A stretch of DNA of 52,094 nucleotides from Streptomyces violaceoruber (GTDB lineage Bacteria > Actinomycetota > Actinomycetes > Streptomycetales > Streptomycetaceae). Shown here one piece after another: positions 35,901-44,462 of this stretch. Numbering within the stretch: the first letter of the stretch is position 1; each line of letters begins with the position of its first letter. The notes under the pieces were generated by a model. The model had not been told where the DNA came from and ran no database searches. It saw only the letters and a list, made by a program, of their open reading frames with translations. The position numbers were made by a program, and so were the translations under genes. Location of the stretch: positions 1-52,094 of the forward strand of contig JODI01000064.1 of assembly GCA_000720805.1 (NCBI GenBank). Reading direction: 5' to 3'.

Positions 35901-36120
35901 CGCGGAGGTCTACTGTGAGGTACTCAAAGTACCGACGATCGACCTGCGGACGGACATCTTTGCGCTGGGTTTCCACTCTCTGGCCGCGCTGCGGCTCATT
36001 TCCCGCCTCAAGAGTGTGTTCACAGTGCAAGTCCCGATTGCCGAGTTCTTCGTGGACTCCTCGGTCACCAACACCGCCCGACTGATCGTGGCGGCGGGGG
36101 CCGACCAACCAGTCGGCTGA
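32905..36120 (+). CDS. NRPS C-A-PCP module, possible basic amino acid
   Basis: 1071 residues from ATG 32905 with AGGAAG upstream. C domain (~25-450) with MHHIVADGWS near 151. A domain: A3 FTSGSTGVPKG (~629), A4 FDVHVEELF, A5 NVYGLTETA (Pro of GPTE replaced by Leu), A8 GRVDRQLKLRGHRVE, A10 Lys in HGKVDQ. Code residues read D-V-E-C-L-G-V-V-T-K; Asp235 is present and Glu239 recalls A domains for Orn/Lys-like residues, so capreomycidine or Arg is possible but unproven. PCP with LGFHSLAA (Ser ~1024). No terminal release domain follows, although this is the last gene of the operon. Confidence 0.9.
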   Translation: MMTESTTTPKATHPTGAPMGNRQIERISLLQEQIWIAEQLAPGRSVYGIPMVIRLRGALDTELAARCVTEIVRRHEVLRSRVGEENGELYLITDPPQPFALPVFDFRSRPDEWRVFVETAAREPFDLVHGPLLRAAVLRLENDAYAFFVNMHHIVADGWSLRLFWTEFVALYAAWHAGGEPDLPDFTMQYRDFAAEQRRITEDGGYGNVLDAWARELAGATTILALPVDHSSGASRDYRGDEFTTVVPEQLRADAYVCAKRLGVTPFAMLGGVWGVLLARYTRQDDLLIGTPLAGRTRPEYQSLIGLFANTMPLRLRLDADVSFASLVRELQLSTFDALSAQDAPFTELVKRVDSRRTSRETPLFQTMFSFEQSTEFEATLPGCAVTELYEVSNGGARFRLSLSAVDALGELSLQFEYDSELFDPGTIEAMAESYLALLGEAVSDPEFPLGALRTSTDAAPDRELTGRPVPGDELTTLHALFERRVRQSPDAPAIEREDGTPVSYAQLNSQANRLARYLRQLGLRTGERVALALPHGSSWPAAVLAVLKAGGAYVPVAPDAPGSRKAHVLAETAPRLVLTVVDLAEDFAGAHHVLALDDPAVASSIEAQSGEDLEDIAVTGRQVAYVPFTSGSTGVPKGTLVTHVNLTAFTRAAVDTIDLGPEDRMLQLAAMTFDVHVEELFPTWLAGGCVVFFDGVLGRTSPEGLLHLLGEREITLCELPTAYWIEVVRLIDPAVVPVPQTLRRVLVGGERAPIEVYQRWLDFGIPLTNVYGLTETAVTSTTYQPGADFDREALPIGRPMPHAAVYVLDALLAPVGRGVPGEIYLAGPGVSDGFLNRPEQTAERFLPDPFAAEPGARMYRTGDQGRWTAEGDLEFLGRVDRQLKLRGHRVELAEIESVLDGHPDVERSLVVPRRTEADPAAELELIAFLIGAYADEATVAAYVRTRLPPHLVPAQISVVERFPLTSHGKVDQAALLALRSRERVVPEEAQGSELEVKVAEVYCEVLKVPTIDLRTDIFALGFHSLAALRLISRLKSVFTVQVPIAEFFVDSSVTNTARLIVAAGADQPVG

Positions 36121-36146
36121 CTGCGCCATCGGCGCATACGACCGAC

Positions 36147-36260
36147 GTTCTGCGCGGGATCATGCTGGTCGCTGGGCAGGGGCTGTTGGCAGGTGGTGCA
36201 GATGCCGGTCCAGCACCTCAGGATGTTCTGGAGGGTGTCGAGACTTGGTAGAGGGTGAGT
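36147..36260 (-). pseudogene. Transposase C-terminal remnant
   Basis: The minus strand reads LDTLQNILRCWTGICTTCQQPLP, which matches the end of the gene at the right edge of the window (LQHLLATWTGTCPTCRQPTPW). Only ~40 residues are recognisable. The rest of 36121-36445 contains no gene I can support. Confidence 0.45.
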
Positions 36261-36445
36261 CCGGTGCGGACACTCTTGGGGCCAGGCGCCGTTCGGTTCT
36301 TTGCGTTCGGGGCAGGTACGGCGGTACGGCGTACCGCTTGTCGAACTCCAGGCTGCGGCCCCGACCGTGCCACCCGCGCGGGCCGCTGTGCGCCCGAACA
36401 AGGCAGTGTGGATCGGCTCGGGAACATGGTTGGTGTCCACAGGGG

Positions 36446-39298
36446 TCAGTGGTCGTCCAGGCTGGAGGGGCCGGAGGCGGTCTGGGTGAGGCTTCCGTTG
36501 AGCCAGGCGGCGGTGAGTTCCCTCCGGGAGCGGGAGCCTGTGCGCTGGAACAGTCGTGTCAGGCGCTGTTCCACAGTTTTGGGGCTGTAGGCGAGTTCTG
36601 CGGCGATCTGCCGGTTGGTCGCGCCGTCAGTGACCATGCGCACCAGTCTTATGTCGAGTTCGGTCAGCTTCTGTCGGCCTTGGCGAAGTCTCGGTACGGG
36701 GATGTTGCGCTGCTGCGCGGCACGGGTGACTGCGGTGCGGAAGGGGCCTCCCAGGCCGAGGGTGCGAGCGTTGGCTACGGCCTCGGTCAGCCAGCGCCGG
36801 GGGTCGTCGGCGACGCGTGTCAGGCACAGGCAGCAGATGACGCTCAGGTGGACGTCGCCTCGGAGCTTGGTCAACCGGTGGGCGGTCAGCGCGCTGTCCG
36901 CGTCGTGGTGCGCGATGCCGCGTGCGATGAGGAGGGCCTCGTGGGTCATGGGTGTGGCTGCCTCCTCGTGCAGGGTTTCCAGTTCCTCCAGTGCCTGTTG
37001 GACCCTGTGCGGCTGATCCGAGTGGGCGGCGAGCGACAGGACGCGCAGCAGCAGCCGCTCGACACCGGCGAGCTGACCGTTCTTTCGTGCCTGCCGAGCG
37101 TCGTGCCAGCCTTCCTCCAGCGCCTCCACTCGACGGCCCGACCAGTACCGGACCGCCAGCCGCGCCCGGGCGGCCAGGGGATGAGTGGCGGTGTCGGGGA
37201 CCAGGTCGAGCCACGCTGTGGCGCGTGCGACGTCCCCCCGCGTGCAGTGGATCTCCGCGGCCAGCGCCCGTGGCAGGTGCGGGGTGCCCGCCGCCGCGTG
37301 GGAGCGGCTGCGCACCTCGATGCGGCGGGCGGCCGCCAGAGCGGCGTCCCAATCCCCGGCCAGATAGTCGCGCACCATGCCCCGGTACTGGACGGCGATG
37401 CCCTCGGGTGCCGGGACATACCGGTCGCCGAAGACTGCTGCAAGAGCGCCGGCCAGGTCTGCGTAGGCGGCGGCGCTGCGCAGCTGGTCCAGGGTGTGAT
37501 CGTCGATGGCGTCGGGGGGCATGTGCTGCCGCGCGCGGCTCAGTTCCGTATGGCCGCCGACCGCGGCGGTCAGCAGGTGGAGTTCGGTGGGCTTGGGCAG
37601 CGGCATGCGGACGTGTCCGGGACCGGAGGTGTCCAGGATGTGGCGGGAGGCCGCTGTCGGCCGAGCTGACAGCGGGCCGATGCCGTAGAGGCCGCCGAGT
37701 GCCGCAAGCCCGGCCGCGGCGGGAAACCGGCCAGCGACCTTGCCCAAGCGACGGTGGCTGCCATCGGCGCAAGGGGCTCGGTGTTCGTGAAGGGCTGCCC
37801 ACACCCATGCGGCGGCAACGCTCGACAGGCCGGCCGTTTTCTCGACGCCCTCGGTGAGTTCGGTATGCGGTGGGTCCAGGAGGGCAAGCAGCGGCTTACC
37901 GAGCGCCAGGAGCCCTTCGTGGTCGCCGTGGCGCAGGCTCAGGCTGCTCGCCTCGTGGAGCACACCGAGGGTCCGCGGGTCCTGTGGTGTGAGCCGGTGG
38001 AGCGCGGCTGCGTAGGCGCGGGCCGATCGGGGCCAGTTGGTCCCGGCCTCCTGGCGGGCTGCGGCCAGCAGCAGTGGCACTGCGAGGGAGTCGGCCAGGA
38101 GCGGGCCGGAGGCTGCGACGCGATCGGCCAGCCTCGGGTAGCCGCGGCCGGTGGCTTCGGCACCGAGCTCGTCCGCCAACCGCTTGATGTACCGCGCGGA
38201 GTTGCCCTGCACGTCGCGCTGGATGGGCAGGGTCCGCAAGGCCGCGGCGAGCGCCGGGACGGCGAATGACAGGCGGCCCTGCGGGTCCACGGTCAGGATC
38301 CCGTCCTTGATCAGGCGGTCCAGCGTGTGCTCAAGGGACCGGGCTCCGCCAGATGGCATCATCGTGAACGCGTCATCGACGTGCACTTCGGCGTGGTCCA
38401 GTACACAGGCGGTGACGATCGCCGCCATGATGGTCTTGGAGTCCGCCGGTGTGTCGGGCCATCCGAACCGGAGCAGCTCGGCCGTCCCGGTGGTCAAGCG
38501 CAGCCGCTTGTCCGGCAGCGTGAGGCATAACCGACCGTCGAGCTCCACCAGGTCCTGCTCGTCCAGCGCGTCGAGCACCGACAACACGGCGCGGGGGTTG
38601 CCCGCCAGCGTGCCCAGCGCCCGCGACACAGCATCCGCCAACGCGGATTCGGCCGGACGGCCGAACCGCCGTGTGACGTGGACGTCGACGAGCGTGGCGA
38701 CATCGGCAGGCTGCAGAGGGGGCAATTCGAGGACCTGGTCGGCCGCGGCCGTCAGCCGGGCGCGGCCCGGTTCCGCCGCAGGCCCCGGCCGCCCGGCCAT
38801 CACCACGGGTACGCCTCGCGGGCGGAAGACCCGCAGCAGCAGCGCCAAAGCATCGGCACTACGCTGCGGCATCCGCTCGACGCCGTCGACAACCAGCGCG
38901 AACGGGGTCTGGCGGGATGCCTCCGTCAGTGCCTCGGAGAAGGCGGACAGCGCGCTCGCCCCGCCCTCCCGCACGGCGGCGCGCAACTGTGCTCCCCGGG
39001 CTGCCGTGAGAGGCGGCAGGCAGCCGTCGGCATCCTCGACTGTCAGGCCGCAGCCTGCGTCGAGGACCGTCGCGTCGGCCGTGTCCTCGGCGTCTTCGTC
39101 TTCCCAGCCGAGCCGCACCACTGCGGCGCCGGCCTGGGCTGCCGCACGCCGAGCCTGCTCCAGGATGGTTGTCTTGCCCATTCCGGCCTCTGCGGTGACC
39201 AGCAGGATCCGGGCCGCTTCCCCGGTGGCCCGCAGGGCTTCGACTACGTCGCGGACCGCGCCGTCTCTGCCGATGACCGCTCCACGCTGGTGCCGCAT
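36446..39298 (-). CDS. LAL-type LuxR family regulator with AAA ATPase domain
   Basis: 950 residues from ATG 39298, chosen for GAGAGGAG upstream; a longer frame to 39400 has no site. N-terminal ATPase: IGRDGAVRDV, Walker A AEAGMGKTT (Lys42) and Walker B ALVVDGVERM. A long helical middle region follows, then a C-terminal LuxR helix-turn-helix (LTELDIRLVRMVTDGATNRQIAAELAYS...TVEQRLTRLFQRTG). LALs are large ATP-dependent activators of antibiotic clusters. It lies next to the last NRPS gene and is divergent from a second LAL, so both are candidates for pathway control. Confidence 0.9.
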   Translation of the reverse strand: MRHQRGAVIGRDGAVRDVVEALRATGEAARILLVTAEAGMGKTTILEQARRAAAQAGAAVVRLGWEDEDAEDTADATVLDAGCGLTVEDADGCLPPLTAARGAQLRAAVREGGASALSAFSEALTEASRQTPFALVVDGVERMPQRSADALALLLRVFRPRGVPVVMAGRPGPAAEPGRARLTAAADQVLELPPLQPADVATLVDVHVTRRFGRPAESALADAVSRALGTLAGNPRAVLSVLDALDEQDLVELDGRLCLTLPDKRLRLTTGTAELLRFGWPDTPADSKTIMAAIVTACVLDHAEVHVDDAFTMMPSGGARSLEHTLDRLIKDGILTVDPQGRLSFAVPALAAALRTLPIQRDVQGNSARYIKRLADELGAEATGRGYPRLADRVAASGPLLADSLAVPLLLAAARQEAGTNWPRSARAYAAALHRLTPQDPRTLGVLHEASSLSLRHGDHEGLLALGKPLLALLDPPHTELTEGVEKTAGLSSVAAAWVWAALHEHRAPCADGSHRRLGKVAGRFPAAAGLAALGGLYGIGPLSARPTAASRHILDTSGPGHVRMPLPKPTELHLLTAAVGGHTELSRARQHMPPDAIDDHTLDQLRSAAAYADLAGALAAVFGDRYVPAPEGIAVQYRGMVRDYLAGDWDAALAAARRIEVRSRSHAAAGTPHLPRALAAEIHCTRGDVARATAWLDLVPDTATHPLAARARLAVRYWSGRRVEALEEGWHDARQARKNGQLAGVERLLLRVLSLAAHSDQPHRVQQALEELETLHEEAATPMTHEALLIARGIAHHDADSALTAHRLTKLRGDVHLSVICCLCLTRVADDPRRWLTEAVANARTLGLGGPFRTAVTRAAQQRNIPVPRLRQGRQKLTELDIRLVRMVTDGATNRQIAAELAYSPKTVEQRLTRLFQRTGSRSRRELTAAWLNGSLTQTASGPSSLDDH

Positions 39299-39540
39299 GG
39301 TGCCGCTCCTCTCGTTGTCCCCAACCCCGAGGAGAGACGGCTCCTGGCCACTTTGCGTTCCCTTTACCCGGCTGGAAAATGTACGGCACTCCTGGCGCAC
39401 CGGAGGTTGGCGCGTACAGGGCCTGGCGGTTCATGGCGTGGCGACGAGCTCATAATGTCCGCGCACCGACGAAAGGCCGGGTGCGGGCACACAGCGGGGG
39501 GCCGTGTTCTCTGTCCGCCCGGGCATGTCTTTGAACAAGG
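39299..39540. promoter_or_regulatory. Divergent promoter region of the two LAL genes
   Basis: About 240 bases between the start codons of the divergent LAL regulators. It must hold both promoters. I see no strong repeat that would mark an operator. Confidence 0.5.
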
Positions 39541-42500
39541 ATGTACTGCACAGTGGCTGCGACCAACGAACTGATCAGCTGGGGTACACCCGCGCGCTTG
39601 GACCGTACCGGCGACACTCTGCTCGGCCGCGAGCGCGAGTTGGAGCAGAGCCACGGCTTCCTGAGCGACCCTGACGGTCCCCGCCTGGTCCTTGTCCGAG
39701 GCGAAACCGGTGTGGGCCGCAGTGCGTTCCTGAAGGCGGTCGGCGGACGGCTGCGTCCGGAACGGACCGCCGTGCTGGCGGTGGACTGTGTTCCTGGCGA
39801 CGGTGAACGGCCTCTGCTGCTGGCGCTGCGGCTGGTCATGGCACTCGAAGAGCACCGATCCGCCTCGCCACGGCAGCGGCCGGCCGGGAAGCTGGTTACG
39901 CGGGCGCTGTCCGCCGTCGACCAGGGTGACCCCACAGCGATGCACGCATTGCTTCGCGCTTCCCTCACCCAGGCCACGTCGCTCACCATCATGGTCGACG
40001 ACGTCCAGCATGCCGATCCCGACTCCCTGGCCGTGCTGTGCCGCATCGACTTCTCGCGGCTCGCGCCCGGTGTCCGGCTGGTGGTGTCGGCAGTGCGGCC
40101 CGTCGCACCGGGCCCAGGGGGCATGAGAGAGGGCGCGCCGGCCCCCGTCGGTTTGGGCACCTCAGGCTATGGACGGAAGGCCGGAGAGGCCCGGGCATCA
40201 GGCTGCGACGGTCCGGCCGGCCTCCTGGAGCGGCTGTCCGGTATCGAGGGGGCCCGCACGGTGGAGCTGTACCCGCTGGGACCGGATGACGTCACCGCGC
40301 TGGTCGCGCGGTGGTTGCGGGCAAAGCCCGACGCCGTCCTCGCCCGGCAGGTAGGCGAGTTGACCCGTGGCATCCCGGGAGCAGTCGACGCCCTGCTCGC
40401 GGGCTGGGCTCGCCGGGACGGGATCCGGGTCGCCGACGGCCACGCCTTCCTTGGCGCGAGGACGCCGGTACCGGTGCTGCCCGACGGCGACAGGTTCGTC
40501 ATGGCAGTGGACGCGCTGGGCGAGCCGTGTCGTGCGGTGGCCGCGGCGTTGAGCATCCTGGGGCCGCTCGGCCGACCGGCCCTGCAGCTGACCGCGGCGT
40601 GGGCCGGCCTGTCCGCCGACGCTGCCTACGACGGTGTCCGCCGCCTGGTCGAGGCGGGCATCATCGAGGAACAGCCCGGACCGGACGGCGCCGCGGCAGA
40701 GGGCTGGACGTTCCGGCTGCTGCTGACAGGGCACACCGTCCGGGAGCGGCTGAGCCCCGTGGACCGCAGTCGGTTGTCCGCCACGGCAGTCGAGGTCCTC
40801 TGGAAGGACGCGGACGCGGAGAGCGCCGGATGTGTGATCCGCCCGGCGCCGGGTCTTCTCGACGAGGCGAACGCGCTGGCCTACCGGGCAGACCGGGTCG
40901 CGGACTCGGGCAGCCTGGTGGACCGGGAGCGTGCGGTGGCCGAACTGACGGCTGCCGCACGGCGGATGAGGCCCTGCCCCAATGACGGGCGGGCCCTGCG
41001 GTGGCTGCGGGCCGCCCGTGACCTGACCGAGCACGCCGACGCCCGCGATCTCGTCCTCCAGCAGTACGGGACGACCGCCTACCTGGCCTGCGACTACGCC
41101 ACGGGAAGGGCCGCCGGGGAATCGCTGCTGCGCAACCCGGGACCTGCGCTGAGCGACCTCGACCTGCAGGAGGCCGCCTTTCTGGTCGTGGCGGTCACGG
41201 CCAACCAACGTGACTGGGCCACGATGTCCCGGCTCGCCACCGCCTACTGGTGGGACGGGCTGCCAGTGCCCGCCCTGGTCAAGGTGAGCGGCCAGGCCAT
41301 GGCCCTGTGCCACCTTTCGCGATGGCAGGAGGCAGCGCACCTGCTCCAGCAGGCCGAGAGCGTGTGGAACACCAGCCCACGCGCACGCGCGGCGCCCGCC
41401 CGGTTCAGAGCCGTGGCCGACCTGGCCATGGGCCGACCAGAACCCTACCGGCGCGAAGTGACCATGCACGACGCCCCCGAGCTGCCCCCTGGCAAGGTGT
41501 ACTCGCTGGCGAGCGGCATGTTCGACGAACTGCTCACCAGCTACGACCTCAACGCCGCCAACAACCTGCTGGAGACCGCCGGCCTGACCGTACAAGTGCT
41601 GCCCCCGCTCAGCCAGTTCCTCTTCGACCACGTTACGGGCCGGTGGGATCAGGCACTGGAGTCAGCCCGCCGACTGCTGGCCAACAACGAGATCCAGTCC
41701 ACCCCGGTATCGGACAACTCTCTGATGCCCGCGCGGACCGCGGCCATCCTCCTCGCCCGGGGCCGCGTCACCAGCGCCCTGCAGATAGTCGAGGAAATGC
41801 GCGGCCCCGGCACGAGTCCGCCGCAGTGCGCGCTGAACGCATCAGAGGCAGAAGTGCTCATGGCCCTCGGCGACATGGACGCAGCCGAGAAAACACTGCG
41901 CCGCGGGCTCGCCGCTGCACGGGAGCACGACCAGATCTACGGCACAGAGGAGCTGTGGGCCCTGCTGGCCGAGGTGACAGTCGAGGCCGGACGCACCGCC
42001 GAGGCGGCGGTACACATGCACCACCTGGAGCGACTCGCCTCCCGGACGGACAGCGGAAGGGCACAGCTCAGGTACCTGCTGGCCTCGGCCCGGGTCCTGC
42101 GCCAGGAGGCCCCCGACACCGCCCGCGACCACCTGCGCGAGGCGGTGAACCTGGCCCGCTCCCGCGGGCTGCCCTTCGAGACGGCGACCACCCTCCTGGA
42201 AGCCGCCGACGGGGGTGCGGGCCCGGGCAAGCCCCTGTACGAGGCATACGAACTGTTCGGCATGACCGGTGCCATCCTGTGGCGCTTCCACACCAGGACC
42301 ATGCTGCGCGAGGCCGGACTCACCATCCCCGGCCGCAAGCAGGCCACCGCCGAGAACGACCACCTGCTCGCCACCCTGCTCGCCGAACAGCTCACCACCC
42401 GCCAGATCGCCACCATCCTGCGACTCAACGAGGACGCGGTCGTCGGACGCCTGACCCGGCTGCTCGCCCGCACCGGAAAGCGCTCCCGCACCGAACTCGT

Positions 42501-42561
42501 CACCGCCGTCCTCACGGGCACCCTCGACTCCCTCTGCCATAACCGGGTCCTTGACCCGTGA
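39541..42561 (+). CDS. LAL-type LuxR family regulator with altered Walker A
   Basis: 1006 residues from ATG 39541; GTG 39553 has better spacing from AAGGA. The N-terminal ATPase begins LLGRERELEQ. The Walker A reads RGETGVGRSAF, so the nucleotide-binding Lys is Arg60. Walker B is normal (IMVDDVQHADP). The middle part is TPR-like. The C-terminal helix-turn-helix region has TTRQIATILRLNEDAVVGRLTRLLARTGKRSRTELV. It resembles the divergent neighbour in its end (RTGxRSRxEL) but not closely. The altered P-loop suggests weak or no ATP hydrolysis, perhaps a partner of the intact LAL. Confidence 0.88.
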   Translation: MYCTVAATNELISWGTPARLDRTGDTLLGRERELEQSHGFLSDPDGPRLVLVRGETGVGRSAFLKAVGGRLRPERTAVLAVDCVPGDGERPLLLALRLVMALEEHRSASPRQRPAGKLVTRALSAVDQGDPTAMHALLRASLTQATSLTIMVDDVQHADPDSLAVLCRIDFSRLAPGVRLVVSAVRPVAPGPGGMREGAPAPVGLGTSGYGRKAGEARASGCDGPAGLLERLSGIEGARTVELYPLGPDDVTALVARWLRAKPDAVLARQVGELTRGIPGAVDALLAGWARRDGIRVADGHAFLGARTPVPVLPDGDRFVMAVDALGEPCRAVAAALSILGPLGRPALQLTAAWAGLSADAAYDGVRRLVEAGIIEEQPGPDGAAAEGWTFRLLLTGHTVRERLSPVDRSRLSATAVEVLWKDADAESAGCVIRPAPGLLDEANALAYRADRVADSGSLVDRERAVAELTAAARRMRPCPNDGRALRWLRAARDLTEHADARDLVLQQYGTTAYLACDYATGRAAGESLLRNPGPALSDLDLQEAAFLVVAVTANQRDWATMSRLATAYWWDGLPVPALVKVSGQAMALCHLSRWQEAAHLLQQAESVWNTSPRARAAPARFRAVADLAMGRPEPYRREVTMHDAPELPPGKVYSLASGMFDELLTSYDLNAANNLLETAGLTVQVLPPLSQFLFDHVTGRWDQALESARRLLANNEIQSTPVSDNSLMPARTAAILLARGRVTSALQIVEEMRGPGTSPPQCALNASEAEVLMALGDMDAAEKTLRRGLAAAREHDQIYGTEELWALLAEVTVEAGRTAEAAVHMHHLERLASRTDSGRAQLRYLLASARVLRQEAPDTARDHLREAVNLARSRGLPFETATTLLEAADGGAGPGKPLYEAYELFGMTGAILWRFHTRTMLREAGLTIPGRKQATAENDHLLATLLAEQLTTRQIATILRLNEDAVVGRLTRLLARTGKRSRTELVTAVLTGTLDSLCHNRVLDP

Positions 42562-42899
42562 GCCACCCGGCCGCCCACCCCCGCGGCCGTCCGACGAAGC
42601 TGGGCAGCGGACACGACGGTTCGCGATCAGTTTCCCTGTACTTAGCCGCTGAACGGCCGGGACAGCCTAAACAGCCGATCACTCCTGCCAGCATTGGTCA
42701 CCCGCAGCAGCCTTGGCATTCGACGGCGCATGCTGGCTCGCGCTCGGACCTGAGAAAACGCCGAGGAAACAACCATGAACATGGACAAACAAGATGCGAT
42801 TGAACGCGTAACGCATCGGTGTATAAGAGCACGATTGCATCGCCGCGGGCTGGCAGCCCCGACTTGTGGAGCCAGGAATCAAGGGAGTACGACGTCGTT
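42562..42899. other. Non-coding stretch between LAL gene and IS5 debris
   Basis: No coding pattern is supported on either strand. It carries the end of the LAL transcript and the outer flank of the IS5 remnant. Confidence 0.4.
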
Positions 42900-43275
42900 T
42901 CATCTGGTGAGACGGCGGTCGCTGATGGCTGCGGCGATGCCGACGAAGGCCGGAAAGTGCTCGGCCTTGCGCTCGTAGCGGCGCTGCAGGCGTCGGCAGC
43001 CCGGCGAGCCAGGACACCGTCCACTCAACGACCCAACGGTGGCGGTCCAGCCGCTGCAAGGACTCGATGCCTTGCGGGCGATGCGGTGGCGGATGTCTCG
43101 CTTGCGGAGCCATCGGCGCGGGCCGCGGCGTGAGCGGATCGGTGGCATCCCGCGCACGAGCGGCTTCAGGCCGAGGCTGTCGTGCAGTTGGCGCCGGAGA
43201 TGCCCGGCGCCAGAGGTAGACCGTTCCGGTCCGTGACGAGGTGGATTTTCGATCCGTCTTTTCAGCGTCCAGTCG
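42900..43275 (-). pseudogene. IS5-family transposase remnant
   Basis: On the minus strand, pieces in several frames give KIHLVTDRNGLPLAPGISGAN, then LHDSLGLKPLVRGMPPIRSRRGPRR, then GIESLQRLDRHRWVVEWTVSWLAG, then CRRLQRRYERKAEHFPAFVGIAAAISDRRL and a stop. This is the second half of an IS5-type transposase. The segment with the middle catalytic region (KLHADKGYD) is deleted, and at least three frame changes are present. Confidence 0.75.
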
Positions 43276-43374
43276 GATTCGGTGGTCAGTGGCCCCTTTT
43301 TTTGCAGCCCTGAGGCTGACGGACCTGACTCCTGTCACTCCTCGTTTCCCCGACCCCACACAAGGGAAAACTAC

Positions 43375-44226
43375 GTGATCATTACGTGCCGAGACCAATC
43401 CTATCGGGAACTCGTCGTGGAAGAGCGAGCCGCTGGACACGACAGCGGCACCTGGACATACCAATTACCGGATCAGTGGTTCGGCATCGTCACGCCAATA
43501 CGAGGCGTGTGTCAAGTTGAAGGTCGAGAGAATAGCGGTTGGCTACGTACCACGCTCGGGCCTGGCGAGGTCTGCCGGGTCGCACCCAACAACCTGATCC
43601 GGCTCAGCAGGACACCGCCCAGACGTCTCCCATTCGAAGTCGTTTATATCCAGCTTTCCGTAGAAGTCCTTCAGCGGGCACTGGACACGCACACCACCGC
43701 TCCTGTCCGTGATTTTTCGGAATTACAGACACTGCGCGCCTTCGATCCACATGTCGCATCCATGGCGCAAACTCTACTTCACGCCCGAAAGACAGGTGCA
43801 GGAGAGCGCTATGCTCTGAGTGCAGCCCACTACCTGGCTGAATATCTACTCCATCCACACCGCGACGCCTCACCGCGCACCGGAGGCCTTAGCCCGGAAC
43901 AGCTACAAACGGTGACAACATTTATGAGCGCGAATTTCTCCTCGAACATCACGCTTGATCAGCTTGCCAAGGAAGCAGGACTCAGCCGGTACCACTTCCT
44001 GCGTCGTTTTTCCGCAGCCACCGGAAAGACACCTCTGCAATACCTCACCGAGTTGCGCATCGAAGCTGCCTGCCATCTGCTCGCAGTAGACAATGACCCA
44101 GTATCTCAAGTCGGTAGGCGCTGCGGTTTCCCTAACCCGGAGCACTTCGCCCGCGTGTTCCGTAAGCACATCGGATGCGCGCCATCGCAATACCGGCAGC
44201 AAGGGCAGCGTGCCTCTTCCCCTTGA
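43375..44226 (+). CDS. AraC family transcriptional regulator
   Basis: 283 residues from GTG 43375, fixed by AAGGGA upstream; the frame is open further up into IS debris. The N-terminal part (~1-170) is a cupin-like AraC-binding domain similar to the AraC_binding_2 type (TWTYQLPDQWFGIVTPIRG). The C-terminal ~100 residues hold the two helix-turn-helix motifs: ITLDQLAKEAGLSRYHFLRRFSA and VSQVGRRCGFPNPEHFARVFRKHIGCAP. The gene is less GC-rich than its neighbours. It may control the nearby biosynthetic genes or have arrived with the insertion sequence; position does not decide. Confidence 0.88.
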   Translation: MIITCRDQSYRELVVEERAAGHDSGTWTYQLPDQWFGIVTPIRGVCQVEGRENSGWLRTTLGPGEVCRVAPNNLIRLSRTPPRRLPFEVVYIQLSVEVLQRALDTHTTAPVRDFSELQTLRAFDPHVASMAQTLLHARKTGAGERYALSAAHYLAEYLLHPHRDASPRTGGLSPEQLQTVTTFMSANFSSNITLDQLAKEAGLSRYHFLRRFSAATGKTPLQYLTELRIEAACHLLAVDNDPVSQVGRRCGFPNPEHFARVFRKHIGCAPSQYRQQGQRASSP

Positions 44227-44462
44227 GCGGGTGTCACCGCATCGTCGTGACACGGATCCACCGTGATGCTCGCACCCGTCTCCACCTCGAACGACCCACG
44301 AAACAAGTACTGCTGGGTTCCTCTTTCACTGGTCTTTCAGCGTTGCCGTTCCAGGGTGAGGACGGCTGCTGCGGGTGTGCGGGTGAGGCAGCGAGTACGG
44401 CGACGAGCCCACCCGGCGCTGAGTGTCAGCGGTCCGCCCGGTCCGTGCCCGATGGCGGCCGG

